From the NCBI RefSeq assembly GCF_002154605.1, contig NZ_MUNE01000396.1, positions 1 to 32,084 on the forward strand: a DNA stretch of 32,084 bases, read 5' to 3'. A model generated the notes under the pieces. That model ran no database searches, was not told where the DNA came from, and was given only the letters and a program-made list of their open reading frames with translations. Position 1 is the stretch's first letter. Each line of letters begins with the position of its first letter. Shown here one piece after another: positions 15,313 to 24,620 of this stretch. The DNA is from Streptomyces milbemycinicus (lineage in GTDB: Bacteria; Actinomycetota; Actinomycetes; Streptomycetales; Streptomycetaceae). The position numbers and the translations under genes were made by a program.

Positions 15313-17964
15313 CTACGCGCTCAGCGTCCGCTCGACCTCCTTGGCCACCTCCGCCGCGCGCATGGGCTGCAGCGGGGCGCCTGAGGCGTCCGTGACGTAG
15401 AAGGCGTCCACCGCGTTGGCTCCGAGCGTGCTGACGTGGGCGCTGCGCACCGTGACCCCCGCGTCCTCCAGCGCGCGGCCGATGCGGTGCAGCAGCCCGG
15501 GGGCGTCCTGGGCGCGCACCTCGATCACCGTGGCGAGCTGGGAGCTGCCGGGCGCGACGGTGACCCGCGGGGGCGGGGCGTGCACGCCGCGGCGGCGGGG
15601 GTATTTGCGGTACGCGGCCTCGCGCTCCGTGAGCCTGGCCACTATGTCGAGCGACCCGTCCAGGGCCCGCAGCAGGTCCTTGCGCAGCCGCGCGGCCTGC
15701 GGCAGCGAGCCGTACTCGGCGGCCACCCGCCAGCTCAGCAGCAGCACGCCGGGCCCCGGCTCGGAGGCCGGCCGAGAGGAGTCCGGCGTACCCGCAGCCA
15801 ACAGCTCACCGTCCAGTTCACCGGACAGCTCCCCGGTCAGTTCTCCGGGCAGCTCGACGGCGCGCAGGTCCGCCGCCCGTACGGTCAGCCGGTGCAGCGC
15901 CAGCACACCGGCCGCCGCCGGCAGCACGCCGGGCTGCTCGGGGACGGCGATCAGCAGCTCCACGCCGATCGGCTCCGCGCCGGACTCGGCGCCCGGCCCC
16001 GCGCCCGCGGCGGCGTCCGGAGCGCCGGCGGCCGCGCCGCCCGCTCCGATCCCCGCCGCCTCGCCCGGCGGCAGCGCCTCCGAGCGCGCGTGCAGGGCCA
16101 GTACGGGGCCGCCGGTGCGCCAGGCCTCGATGGCCAGCCGCTCCTGTTCGGCGGTGGTCTGCTGGGGGTCGGAGGAGTCCGCGGCCGGCTCGCCGGCCAG
16201 GACCGCCGCGACCCGCTTGACCAGGTCGGCCACGAGCGAGCCGCGCCAGGCGCTCCAGGCCGCGGGGCCGGTGGCGAGGGCGTCGGCCTCGGTGAGGGCG
16301 TGCAGCAGCTCCAGGGTGGCCGTGGAGCCGACGACCTCGGCGACCGAGCGCACGGTGGCGGGGTCGTCAAGGTCACGGCGGGTGGCGGTCTCGACGAGCA
16401 GCAGGTGGTGGCGGACCAGCGTGGCCAGGACGGCGACGTCGGCGCGGTCGAAGCCGATCCGGGACGCCACGTCCCGGGCGATGGTCTCGCCCGCCACCGA
16501 GTGGTCGCCGGGCCAGCCCTTGCCGATGTCGTGCAGCAGCGCGGCGACCAGCAGCAGGTCGGGGCGGCCGACGCGGCGGCTGAGCGCGCTGGCCCGCACG
16601 GCGGTCTCGACGAGGTGGCGGTCGACGGTCCAGCGGTGTACGGCGTTGCGCTGAGGGCGGCAGCGCACCCGCTCCCAGTCGGGCAGCAGCCGGGTGATCA
16701 GCCCCTCGGCCTCCAGGGCCTCCCAGACCGCGACGGTGGACTCGCCCGCGCCGAGCAGCGTGATCAGCTGCTCCCTGGCCTCGGGCGGCCACGGTACGGG
16801 CAGGGGCTGTGCGGCGGCGGCCAGGCGCCGTACGGCGTGCAGTGACAGCGGCAGACCGGCCTGGGCGGCGGCGGCCGCGGCCCGCAGCGGCAGCACCGGG
16901 TCGCGCTCGGGGCGCGCGGTGCGCGCCAGCACCGCCTCGCCGTCCTGCTCGACGACGCCCTCGGCGAGCGGGCTGCGCTCCCCCACCGCGTCCGCGCCGC
17001 CCCCGGAGCCGCGTCCGCGGCCGCCGAGGAGGCCGCGCAGCCGCGGCCGGGTCGACCGGGCGCGCAGCACCCGTTCGACCTCGCGCCAGGTCACATCGCT
17101 CGCGTACGAGATGGTCCGGGCCGACTCGTACACCTGGCGCAGCAGGGTGTCGGCGTCCAGCAGGCCGAGCTCGGCCGCGACCTGGTCCTGCTCCTGCAGG
17201 GCGAGCCGGTCGGTGGCCCGCCCGGTGATCAGGTGCAGCGCGTCCCGTACGTCCAGCAGCAGCCGGCGCGCCTCGGCAAGGCCCTCGCGCGGCGCGTCGG
17301 CGAGCCAGGAGGCGGCGATGGCCCGCAGCGCCGTCGCATCGCGCAGCCCGCCGCGCGCCTCCTTGAGGTCCGGTTCCAGCAGGAACTGCAGCTCGCCGTG
17401 GCGCCCGGCGCGCTCCTGGCCCAGTTCGCGCAGCTCGGGCAGGCGCTTGGGGGCCCGGGCCCGCCAGTCGGCGAGCACCGCCGTGCGCAGCCCCGCGCTG
17501 AGCGCGGCGTCGCCCGCGATATGGCGCGCGTCCAGCAGGCCGAGGTGGGCCTTCAGGTCCTCGCCGGCGGTTTTGCGGGCCTGGTCGGGGGTGCGTACGG
17601 AGTGGTCCAGGGCCAGCCCCATGTCCCACACCGGGTACCAGACGTGGTCGGCGAGGGTGGCGATGGCGGAGGCGTCCGCCGAGCCGTCGTGGAGCAGCAG
17701 CACGTCCAGGTCGCTGCGCGGGGACAGTTCACCGCGTCCGTATCCGCCGACCGCCACGAGGGCGACGCCCTGGGTGATACCGGCCTGCTCCGCCCCGCCG
17801 GCCAGCAGCGCGGCCAGCCATTGGTCGGTGAGCTCGGCGAGGGCGGTACGGCGCGGCGGCCCGGACCGCGACTCCTCTTGCAGGAGTCGCAGCCGGGCCG
17901 CCGCGTAGCCACCGGGCACCGAGTCGGCCATCTTCTCTGTCTTCGCCTCGACGCTGTCCGTCAA
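15313..17964 (-). CDS. glnD: PII-modifying nucleotidyltransferase GlnD
   Basis: GlnD modifies the PII protein in response to nitrogen state; in Streptomyces it is reported to adenylylate GlnK. The 883-residue protein shows the nucleotidyltransferase motif GGYGRGEL (73-80) with SDLD (84-87), a central region, the HD-domain motif LLHDIGK (476-482), and two C-terminal ACT domains (about 667-775 and 812-880). An Ala/Gly-rich linker (635-665) precedes ACT1, and ACT1 contains a tandem GEL repeat (707-720). TTG at 17964 is chosen because AAGGAG lies exactly 5 bases upstream; the open frame to 18096 runs into the glnK gap. It is the last gene of amtB-glnK-glnD. Confidence 0.93.
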   Translation of the reverse strand: MTDSVEAKTEKMADSVPGGYAAARLRLLQEESRSGPPRRTALAELTDQWLAALLAGGAEQAGITQGVALVAVGGYGRGELSPRSDLDVLLLHDGSADASAIATLADHVWYPVWDMGLALDHSVRTPDQARKTAGEDLKAHLGLLDARHIAGDAALSAGLRTAVLADWRARAPKRLPELRELGQERAGRHGELQFLLEPDLKEARGGLRDATALRAIAASWLADAPREGLAEARRLLLDVRDALHLITGRATDRLALQEQDQVAAELGLLDADTLLRQVYESARTISYASDVTWREVERVLRARSTRPRLRGLLGGRGRGSGGGADAVGERSPLAEGVVEQDGEAVLARTARPERDPVLPLRAAAAAAQAGLPLSLHAVRRLAAAAQPLPVPWPPEAREQLITLLGAGESTVAVWEALEAEGLITRLLPDWERVRCRPQRNAVHRWTVDRHLVETAVRASALSRRVGRPDLLLVAALLHDIGKGWPGDHSVAGETIARDVASRIGFDRADVAVLATLVRHHLLLVETATRRDLDDPATVRSVAEVVGSTATLELLHALTEADALATGPAAWSAWRGSLVADLVKRVAAVLAGEPAADSSDPQQTTAEQERLAIEAWRTGGPVLALHARSEALPPGEAAGIGAGGAAAGAPDAAAGAGPGAESGAEPIGVELLIAVPEQPGVLPAAAGVLALHRLTVRAADLRAVELPGELTGELSGELDGELLAAGTPDSSRPASEPGPGVLLLSWRVAAEYGSLPQAARLRKDLLRALDGSLDIVARLTEREAAYRKYPRRRGVHAPPPRVTVAPGSSQLATVIEVRAQDAPGLLHRIGRALEDAGVTVRSAHVSTLGANAVDAFYVTDASGAPLQPMRAAEVAKEVERTLSA

Positions 17965-17969
17965 CTCGG

Positions 17970-17975
17970 CTCCTT
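17970..17975 (-). promoter_or_regulatory. Ribosome-binding site fixing a TTG start for glnD
   Basis: AAGGAG on the minus strand lies 5 bases before TTG at 17964-17962. No ATG or GTG with comparable spacing precedes the nucleotidyltransferase domain. Confidence 0.75.
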
Positions 17976-18029
17976 GATCACAGGGAAGGACGTCCGGGCG
18001 GTGGGGTTCCACGACACGTCGGAGATATG

Positions 18030-19657
<1,628 letters not shown>

Positions 19658-19666
19658 TGTGGACGT

Positions 19667-19672
19667 CTCCTC
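19667..19672 (-). promoter_or_regulatory. Ribosome-binding site supporting a TTG start for amtB
   Basis: GAGGAG on the minus strand lies 9 bases before TTG at 19657-19655. The upstream ATG at 19702 has no such element. Confidence 0.65.
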
Positions 19673-19738
19673 GGGATGACGGCCCGTGCGGGCAGAACTC
19701 ATGTGGGCCGGTTTTCGCCACGAGGTTGACGCAGCGCC

Positions 19739-19776
19739 GTTTCAGTCGATGCCGCTCGATGTTTCACGGCAGTGAC
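19739..19776 (-). promoter_or_regulatory. GlnR-box-like operator upstream of amtB
   Basis: On the minus strand the order is GTCAC-n6-GAAAC-n6-CGGCA-n6-GAAAC. This keeps the exact spacing of the streptomycete GlnR site (gTnAc-n6-GaAAc repeated), with one degenerate a-half (CGGCA). It lies 82 bases upstream of the TTG start of amtB, where a GlnR-activated nitrogen-starvation promoter is expected. Confidence 0.7.
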
Positions 19777-19875
19777 GAAGGGCGTGGAAGTGTTACGCGC
19801 TGATGAACTGGGACTGGACGGCCGGAGGGCCTGGTTACCGTGTCGCGGCCACGGACAAAGGGGGCGTCGGGCGGC

Positions 19876-21375
19876 TCAGACGGCGCGGACGGACTCCGCC
19901 GTATCCGAGGAGTCGGGCAGGTGGTCGGCAAGCCGCTCGCCGAGCTGGACCACCTCCGGGACGCTCCCGAAGTCGCGGATCGCGGTGTCCACGGTCTTGC
20001 GCAGCCGGTTGCTGACCCGCTCGGAGCGCACCCGCCGGGCGAGCGGCAGGGCCTTCTCCGCGACCGCCGCGCACTGCTCGGGCTCCTTCTGCAGGAGGTG
20101 GACGGTGGCCAGCCCGATCAGGTTGAGCGCATACGAACGCTGGTGCCCGCCCTCCTCGGCCGTCTCCTGGCCGAAGAGGTCGACGGCGCGGCGCATCACC
20201 GGGTCGGCCAGCTTGGCGTAGGTGGGGCTGCGGCCGGCGACATAGGCGAGGTCGCGGTACGAGTGCGCGTTCTCCGCGTTGAGCTCGGCCTCGGAGAAGA
20301 AGCCGATCCAGTCCGGGTCCCCGTCGCCCCCGGCGGATTCGGCGAAGCTGTCCTCGGCCAGCTTCACGGCGCGGTGGCATTTGCTGGGCTGGCCCATATT
20401 GGCGTACGCCCGGGCCTCCATCGCATACAGCATGGCCTGGGTGCGCGGCGTCGCGCTCTCCCTGCTGCCGTACTGGGCGAGGTGGACCAGCTCCAGCGCG
20501 TCCTCGGGCCGCCCCACATGGATCATCTGGCGGCTCATGCTGGAGAGGATGTACGAGCCGAGGGGCCGGTCTCCGGACTCCTTGGCCGCGTGCAGGGCGA
20601 GGACGAAGTACTTCTGTGCGGTCGGCTGGAGCCCGATGTCGTAGCTCATCCACCCGGCGAGCTCGGCCAGCTCGCCCGCGACCTTGAACAGCCGCTTGGA
20701 GACCCGCTCGGGATGCGGCTCCTGCAGCAGGTCCGTCACCTCGTGGAGCTGGCCGACCACCGCCTTGCGGCGCAGCCCGCCGCCGCACTGGGCGTCCCAC
20801 TTCCGGAACATCACGATGGTCGACTCGAGCAGTTCGAGCTCGGGCTCGGAGAGCCGGGAGATCCGCCGGGAGCGGCCCGCGTCCGGCTGGGTCCGGCCGT
20901 CGGGCCGGGCGGAGGGCGAGGGGACCAGCCAGCGCTGCATCGGCTCGATGAGGGCCGGGCCCGCCGACAGGGCGAGCGAGGTGCCGAGGAAGCCCCGGCG
21001 GGCGAGCATCAGGTCGCTGCGGGAGAATTCGCCGATCAGCGCGACCGTCTCAGGACCGGCCCAGGGCAGGTCCACCCCGGACACGGACGGTGACCGGTGG
21101 GCCGTGCGCAGCCCGAGGTCCTCGATGCCGACCACACAGCCGAAGCGGTCGGAGAACAGCTCGGAGAGAATCTGCGGAATCGGCTCGCGCGGCTGCTCAC
21201 CGTCGAGCCAGCGGCGCACCCGCGAGGTGTCGGTGCTGATGTGGTGGGCGCCCAACTGGCGTGCTCTGCGGTTGACTTGACGCGCGAGCTCGCCCTTGGA
21301 CCAGCCGCTGCGCACAAACCACGAACCCAACTGCGCGTTGGGACGCTTGTCAGCACTGCCGCCGTTGTCGCCCAC
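19876..21375 (-). CDS. nsdA: NsdA-like TPR regulatory protein
   Basis: A 499-residue soluble protein. Residues about 15-75 (GSWFVRSGWSKGELARQVNR, then SRVRRWLDGEQPREPIPQIL) look like an XRE-type helix-turn-helix. The rest is helical with tetratricopeptide-like repeats (AYANMGQPSKCHRAVKLAED; ALNLIGLATVHLLQKEPEQC). It matches NsdA, described in S. coelicolor as a negative regulator of sporulation and antibiotic production, and lies next to amtB as there. GTG at 21375 is chosen (MGDNGGSADKRPNAQLGSWF), with a GGGGGCG element upstream; an ATG at 21432 would add 19 residues. Function is inferred by resemblance and position. Confidence 0.87.
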   Translation of the reverse strand: MGDNGGSADKRPNAQLGSWFVRSGWSKGELARQVNRRARQLGAHHISTDTSRVRRWLDGEQPREPIPQILSELFSDRFGCVVGIEDLGLRTAHRSPSVSGVDLPWAGPETVALIGEFSRSDLMLARRGFLGTSLALSAGPALIEPMQRWLVPSPSARPDGRTQPDAGRSRRISRLSEPELELLESTIVMFRKWDAQCGGGLRRKAVVGQLHEVTDLLQEPHPERVSKRLFKVAGELAELAGWMSYDIGLQPTAQKYFVLALHAAKESGDRPLGSYILSSMSRQMIHVGRPEDALELVHLAQYGSRESATPRTQAMLYAMEARAYANMGQPSKCHRAVKLAEDSFAESAGGDGDPDWIGFFSEAELNAENAHSYRDLAYVAGRSPTYAKLADPVMRRAVDLFGQETAEEGGHQRSYALNLIGLATVHLLQKEPEQCAAVAEKALPLARRVRSERVSNRLRKTVDTAIRDFGSVPEVVQLGERLADHLPDSSDTAESVRAV

Positions 21376-21804
21376 TGGAACGCCCCCATCCCACGATTCC
21401 GCTCGCACCGCGACCAGAATGCCGTCTGTCACGGTCAGTTGTCCCCGCGATCCGCCGCATCAACCGCGGGAGAGGGGGGGTCATGCACTGAAAGTAATCT
21501 TACGATCACGCCTCCGGCGAGGAAGTTCGCTAAAACGCCACCATTCGCCACCCCTTCGAATGAACGCCACTGGCGATTCACACGATTCACTTGACACCGG
21601 GCGACCGGAAAACAGGTGGAGGGGTGCGCACGAGGGCGCGCGCTCAGTGTCTCACCACCCCTTGCACCACGCTGCACCACGCCGCACCACTCGATACTGC
21701 CGCACCGTAGCCGCCGCACCACATCCGGCTACGGAGCGCGAGCGAGCGGCATCACCGCGTCATTCGGCTCGTAACCATCGGCAGGGCGACCCGTTGGAGG
21801 GGGC
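21376..21804. other. Divergent 429-base intergenic region between nsdA and the Prim-Pol-like gene
   Basis: The region has unusually AT-rich pockets for this genome (21490-21610). It holds the short palindrome CGCCA-C-TGGCG (21565-21575), TTGACA on the plus strand near 21591 without a convincing -10, and a 10-bp tandem repeat at 21661-21690. It should contain the promoters of both genes. An antisense frame at 21435-21722 shows no protein features. Confidence 0.6.
21661..21690. repeat. Three 10-bp tandem repeats
   Basis: CTTGCACCAC, GCTGCACCAC and GCCGCACCAC stand head to tail, with a related GCCGCACCAC further on (21713-21722). A period of 10 bases places each copy on the same face of the helix, as in an array of regulator half-sites. 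Confidence 0.65.
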
Positions 21805-22476
21805 ATGGGCTTCACGATCGGCGGCATCCGGGACATGCGGCCAGGCTCGCGGCGGCGCGGCCGTACATCCGAGTGCACGACGGTGGCGGAGTACACCTGT
21901 CTGTGGGGGTGGGACGTGGTGCCGGGCGCCCGGGCCACGCGTGGCGCGGGCGGCAGCAGAAACGAATGTTCATGTGGCGAGGCCGACTGCGCCGCCCCCG
22001 GCGCCCACCCCCTCGCCTTCGCCTCCGCCGTCCCTGCGGGCGCCACCCTCGACGACGCGACGGCCGCCTGGGAGCAGGTCCCGGGGGCCGCGGTGCTGCT
22101 GCCCGTGGGCAAGTCGTTCGACGTCCTGGAGGTCGCCGAGCAGGCGGGCCGGCTCGCCCTCGTCCGGCTGGAGCGCATGGGGCTGCCGCTCGGTCCGGCG
22201 ACCGCCACCCCACACGGGCGCGCCCAGTTCTTCGTCGCCCCGGGCGCCGCCGAACAGCTGCCGCAGCTGCTCTACCGCATGGGCTGGGACGACGCCGACC
22301 TGGATCTGCGCTGTCTGGGGCCCGGCGACCACATCACCGCCCCGCCCAGCGACCTCGGCGGGCTCGGGCCGGTCCGCTGGCTGCGCCCGCCCGCGCTCGA
22401 CACGGCGGGCAACCCGCCCCATGCGCGGCTGCTGCTGGGCACGCTGGCGTACGCGGCCCACCGCGCGGGCGGCTGA
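21805..22476 (+). CDS. Prim-Pol (bifunctional DNA primase/polymerase N-terminal) domain protein, degenerate
   Basis: A 223-residue protein resembling the N-terminal Prim-Pol domain of replication primases. It has GWDVVPGAR (35-43), the Cys-rich CSCGEADCAAPGAHPL (55-70) that parallels the CxCG...C...GKHP block, and the later MGWDDADLDLRCLGPGDHIT and APPSDLGGLGPVRW segments, the latter resembling the domain's end. The position where active primases keep two catalytic aspartates reads FDVLEVAEQ (105-113), so catalysis may be lost. Such stand-alone proteins are conserved next to nsdA in Streptomyces, with unknown role. ATG at 21805 has GGAGG 5 bases upstream, a very good site. Confidence 0.82.
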   Translation: MGFTIGGIRDMRPGSRRRGRTSECTTVAEYTCLWGWDVVPGARATRGAGGSRNECSCGEADCAAPGAHPLAFASAVPAGATLDDATAAWEQVPGAAVLLPVGKSFDVLEVAEQAGRLALVRLERMGLPLGPATATPHGRAQFFVAPGAAEQLPQLLYRMGWDDADLDLRCLGPGDHITAPPSDLGGLGPVRWLRPPALDTAGNPPHARLLLGTLAYAAHRAGG

Positions 22477-22499
22477 ACCGGATACCCGCCCCGCCATGA

Positions 22500-22620
22500 G
22501 CGTGTCTTGGCGCGCTGTGCGGGCTGGACTGAGGAGCCGCGCAGCGACGGAGGAGCGAGCAGCGACGAGGGAAGCCCGCGCGTAGAAGCGCGCCGAGACT
22601 GAGCGGGAGGAGGAGGCCCC
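22500..22620. repeat. Possible dispersed intergenic repeat element
   Basis: This stretch between the Prim-Pol-like gene and ftsY is purine-rich and internally repetitive. GCAGCGACGGAGGA (22541-22554) recurs as GCAGCGACGAGGGA (22559-22572), and a CGCGC/GCGCG hairpin lies near 22578-22594. I recall very similar sequence in intergenic regions of other Streptomyces genomes, which I could not check. Confidence 0.4.
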
Positions 22621-22632
22621 GCAGAAACGCTT

Positions 22633-22660
22633 CGGGCGCCCGAGAGGTCCCGGGCGCCCG
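22633..22660. terminator. Bidirectional terminator between the Prim-Pol-like gene and ftsY
   Basis: CGGGCGCCCG occurs at 22633-22642 and 22651-22660. Each copy is self-complementary, so together they form a 10-bp GC stem around an 8-base loop. It lies between two convergent genes and has no T-tract. Confidence 0.75.
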
Positions 22661-22698
22661 GAGGGGAGGGGGCGGAGTGGATCAAGGGAATCGGCCAG

Positions 22699-23916
22699 TC
22701 AGTCGCCGATCAGCGCATCGACGAAGGCCTCCGGCTCGAACGGCGCGAGATCGTCCGCGCCCTCGCCCAGGCCCACCAGCTTGACCGGTACGCCCAGCTC
22801 GCGCTGGACCGCGATCACGATGCCGCCCTTGGCGGTGCCGTCCAGCTTGGTGAGCACAATGCCGGTGATGTTCACGACCTCGGCGAAGACCCGCGCCTGC
22901 ACCAGGCCGTTCTGCCCGGTGGTGGCGTCGAGCACCAGCAGCACCTCGTCGACCGCGCCGTGCTTCTCCACGACCCGCTTGACCTTGCCCAGCTCGTCCA
23001 TCAGGCCGGTCTTGGTGTGCAGCCGTCCCGCGGTGTCGACGAGCACGACGTCCGCGCCCTCGGCGATGCCCTCCTTGACCGCGTCGAAGGCGACCGACGC
23101 CGGGTCGCCGCCCTCGGGGCCCCGGACGGTGCGGGCGCCGACCCGCTCGCCCCAGGTCTGCAGCTGCTCGGCGGCCGCCGCGCGGAAGGTGTCGGCCGCG
23201 CCGAGAACCACCGACTTGCCGTCGGCGACCAGCACCCGCGCGAGCTTGCCGGTGGTGGTGGTCTTACCGGTGCCGTTGACCCCGACGACCATGACGACGC
23301 CCGGCTTCTCCTCGCCGTTCGCGCCCACGCCGCTCTCGGTGTGCACGGCGCGGTCGGCCTCGGTGCCGATCAGCTGGAGCAGTTCCGCGCGCAGCAGGCC
23401 GCGCAGCTCCTCGGGGGTACGGGTGCCCAGCACCCTGACCCGCTCGCGGAGCCCCTCCACCAGCTCCTGCGTCGGTGCGACGCCGACGTCGGCGGTCAGC
23501 AGGGTGTCCTCGATCTCCTCCCAGGTCTCGTCGTCGAGGTGTTCCCGCGACAGCAGGGTGAGCAGCCCCTTGCCCAGCGTGGTCTGGGAGCGGGAGAGCC
23601 GGGCCCGCAGCCGCACCAGCCGGCCGGCGGTCGGCTCGGGCACCTCGATCGCGGGCGCCTCCGGCTGTGCGGGCACAGCGGGCGCGGGGGGCGCCTCGGT
23701 GACCGACAGGTCCACCTCTTCGATGGTTCTGCGCGGTTCCTCGAGCGTGGTTTCCGCCTCCTCGCCGACCTGTGGCTCGGCGGGCGGCGCGGTGACGGAC
23801 GGACTGCTCGGCGGGGCCGGGGGCAGCCGCTTCTTCTTGCGGCTGCCGATCACGAGCCCGCTGACCGCGGCGAGCGCGATCAGAGCGATGACTACAGCAA
23901 GGATGACTTGTTCCAT
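22699..23916 (-). CDS. ftsY: Signal recognition particle receptor FtsY
   Basis: FtsY is the membrane-bound SRP receptor GTPase, partner of Ffh. The 405-residue protein has an N-terminal membrane segment (3-24, MEQVILAVVIALIALAAVSG), as typical of actinobacterial FtsY. A Pro/Glu-rich acidic linker follows (30-95), then the N domain (about 105-190) and the G domain. GTPase motifs are GVNGTGKT (212-219), DTAGR (294-298) and TKLDGTAKGG (356-365). ATG at 23916 is chosen because the membrane segment begins there; 13 further codons upstream (to 23955) only overlap the response-regulator end. It lies 35 bases after that gene on the same strand. Confidence 0.96.
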   Translation of the reverse strand: MEQVILAVVIALIALAAVSGLVIGSRKKKRLPPAPPSSPSVTAPPAEPQVGEEAETTLEEPRRTIEEVDLSVTEAPPAPAVPAQPEAPAIEVPEPTAGRLVRLRARLSRSQTTLGKGLLTLLSREHLDDETWEEIEDTLLTADVGVAPTQELVEGLRERVRVLGTRTPEELRGLLRAELLQLIGTEADRAVHTESGVGANGEEKPGVVMVVGVNGTGKTTTTGKLARVLVADGKSVVLGAADTFRAAAAEQLQTWGERVGARTVRGPEGGDPASVAFDAVKEGIAEGADVVLVDTAGRLHTKTGLMDELGKVKRVVEKHGAVDEVLLVLDATTGQNGLVQARVFAEVVNITGIVLTKLDGTAKGGIVIAVQRELGVPVKLVGLGEGADDLAPFEPEAFVDALIGD

Positions 23917-23951
23917 AACGCACCCAGTATCAGCCAACGGACTGCGGGGAG

Positions 23952-24620
23952 TCATTCACCTCCCAGCCCGGCCTCACGGGCCCGGACAATTGCCTGGGCG
24001 CGATCGCGGACCTGCAGCTTGGCGAAAATGGAGCCCACGTGGTTACGCACGGTCTTGTCCGTGACCACCAGCCGCTGGGCGATCTGGCGATAGCCGAGCC
24101 CGCCCGCCAGCAGTTCCAGGACCTCGCGCTCACGGGCGGTGAGGGTGGGGAACGCCTCCTTGGCCGATGCGGTGCCGAAGGAGCCGAGCAGGGTGCCAAG
24201 ACGCTCGGCCATGCGGGGGCTGAAGACCGCGCCGCCGCGTGCCACGGTGTGCAGGGCGCGCAGGATCTCGTCCCGGCCCGCGCCTTTGAGGAGGTAGCCG
24301 CGGGCGCCGGCGCGCATGGCCGCCAGCAGGCTGTCGTCGTCCTCGGACATGGTCATGACGACCACACGGGCCTCGGGACGGGCGCACAGGATCCGCCGGG
24401 TGGCCTCCGTACCGGATCTGCCGGGCAGCCCGAGGTCCATGACCACCAGGTCGGGCTCGGTGCGGTCGGCCTCGGCGACCGCCTCCTCGGCGGACGCGGC
24501 CTGGCCGACCACGGTGAACGCGTCGTCCAGGTTGACCGCGGCCGCCAGTCCCTCGCGGAAGAGCGGATGGTCGTCCACGAGCAGTACGCGCCACTGCGGT
24601 GCTCCCGCCGCCGCCGTCAC
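23952..24620 (-). CDS. LuxR/NarL-type response regulator
   Basis: A 222-residue two-component response regulator. The receiver has acidic residues Asp16-Asp17 and phosphoacceptor Asp62 (VVMDLGLPGRSG), the MTMSEDDD switch region and the lysine in GYLLKGAG. The C-terminal LuxR-type helix-turn-helix is LTAREREVLELLAGGLGYRQ, followed by TDKTVRNHVGSIFAKLQVRD. It is a DNA-binding transcription regulator whose targets are unknown. GTG at 24620 overlaps the kinase stop as GTGA, so kinase and regulator are translationally coupled. The target could be its own operon or the neighbouring 27127-27252 region; this is a guess. Confidence 0.95.
   Translation of the reverse strand: MTAAAGAPQWRVLLVDDHPLFREGLAAAVNLDDAFTVVGQAASAEEAVAEADRTEPDLVVMDLGLPGRSGTEATRRILCARPEARVVVMTMSEDDDSLLAAMRAGARGYLLKGAGRDEILRALHTVARGGAVFSPRMAERLGTLLGSFGTASAKEAFPTLTAREREVLELLAGGLGYRQIAQRLVVTDKTVRNHVGSIFAKLQVRDRAQAIVRAREAGLGGE

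Noticed and set aside
21583..21620. Plus-strand promoter from TTGACA near 21591
   Set aside because: No acceptable -10 at 16-19 bases spacing, so it is not listed as a promoter.
22272..22685. Minus-strand frame between the Prim-Pol-like gene and ftsY
   Set aside because: Antisense to the Prim-Pol-like gene and through the repeat element; no ribosome-binding site or family features.
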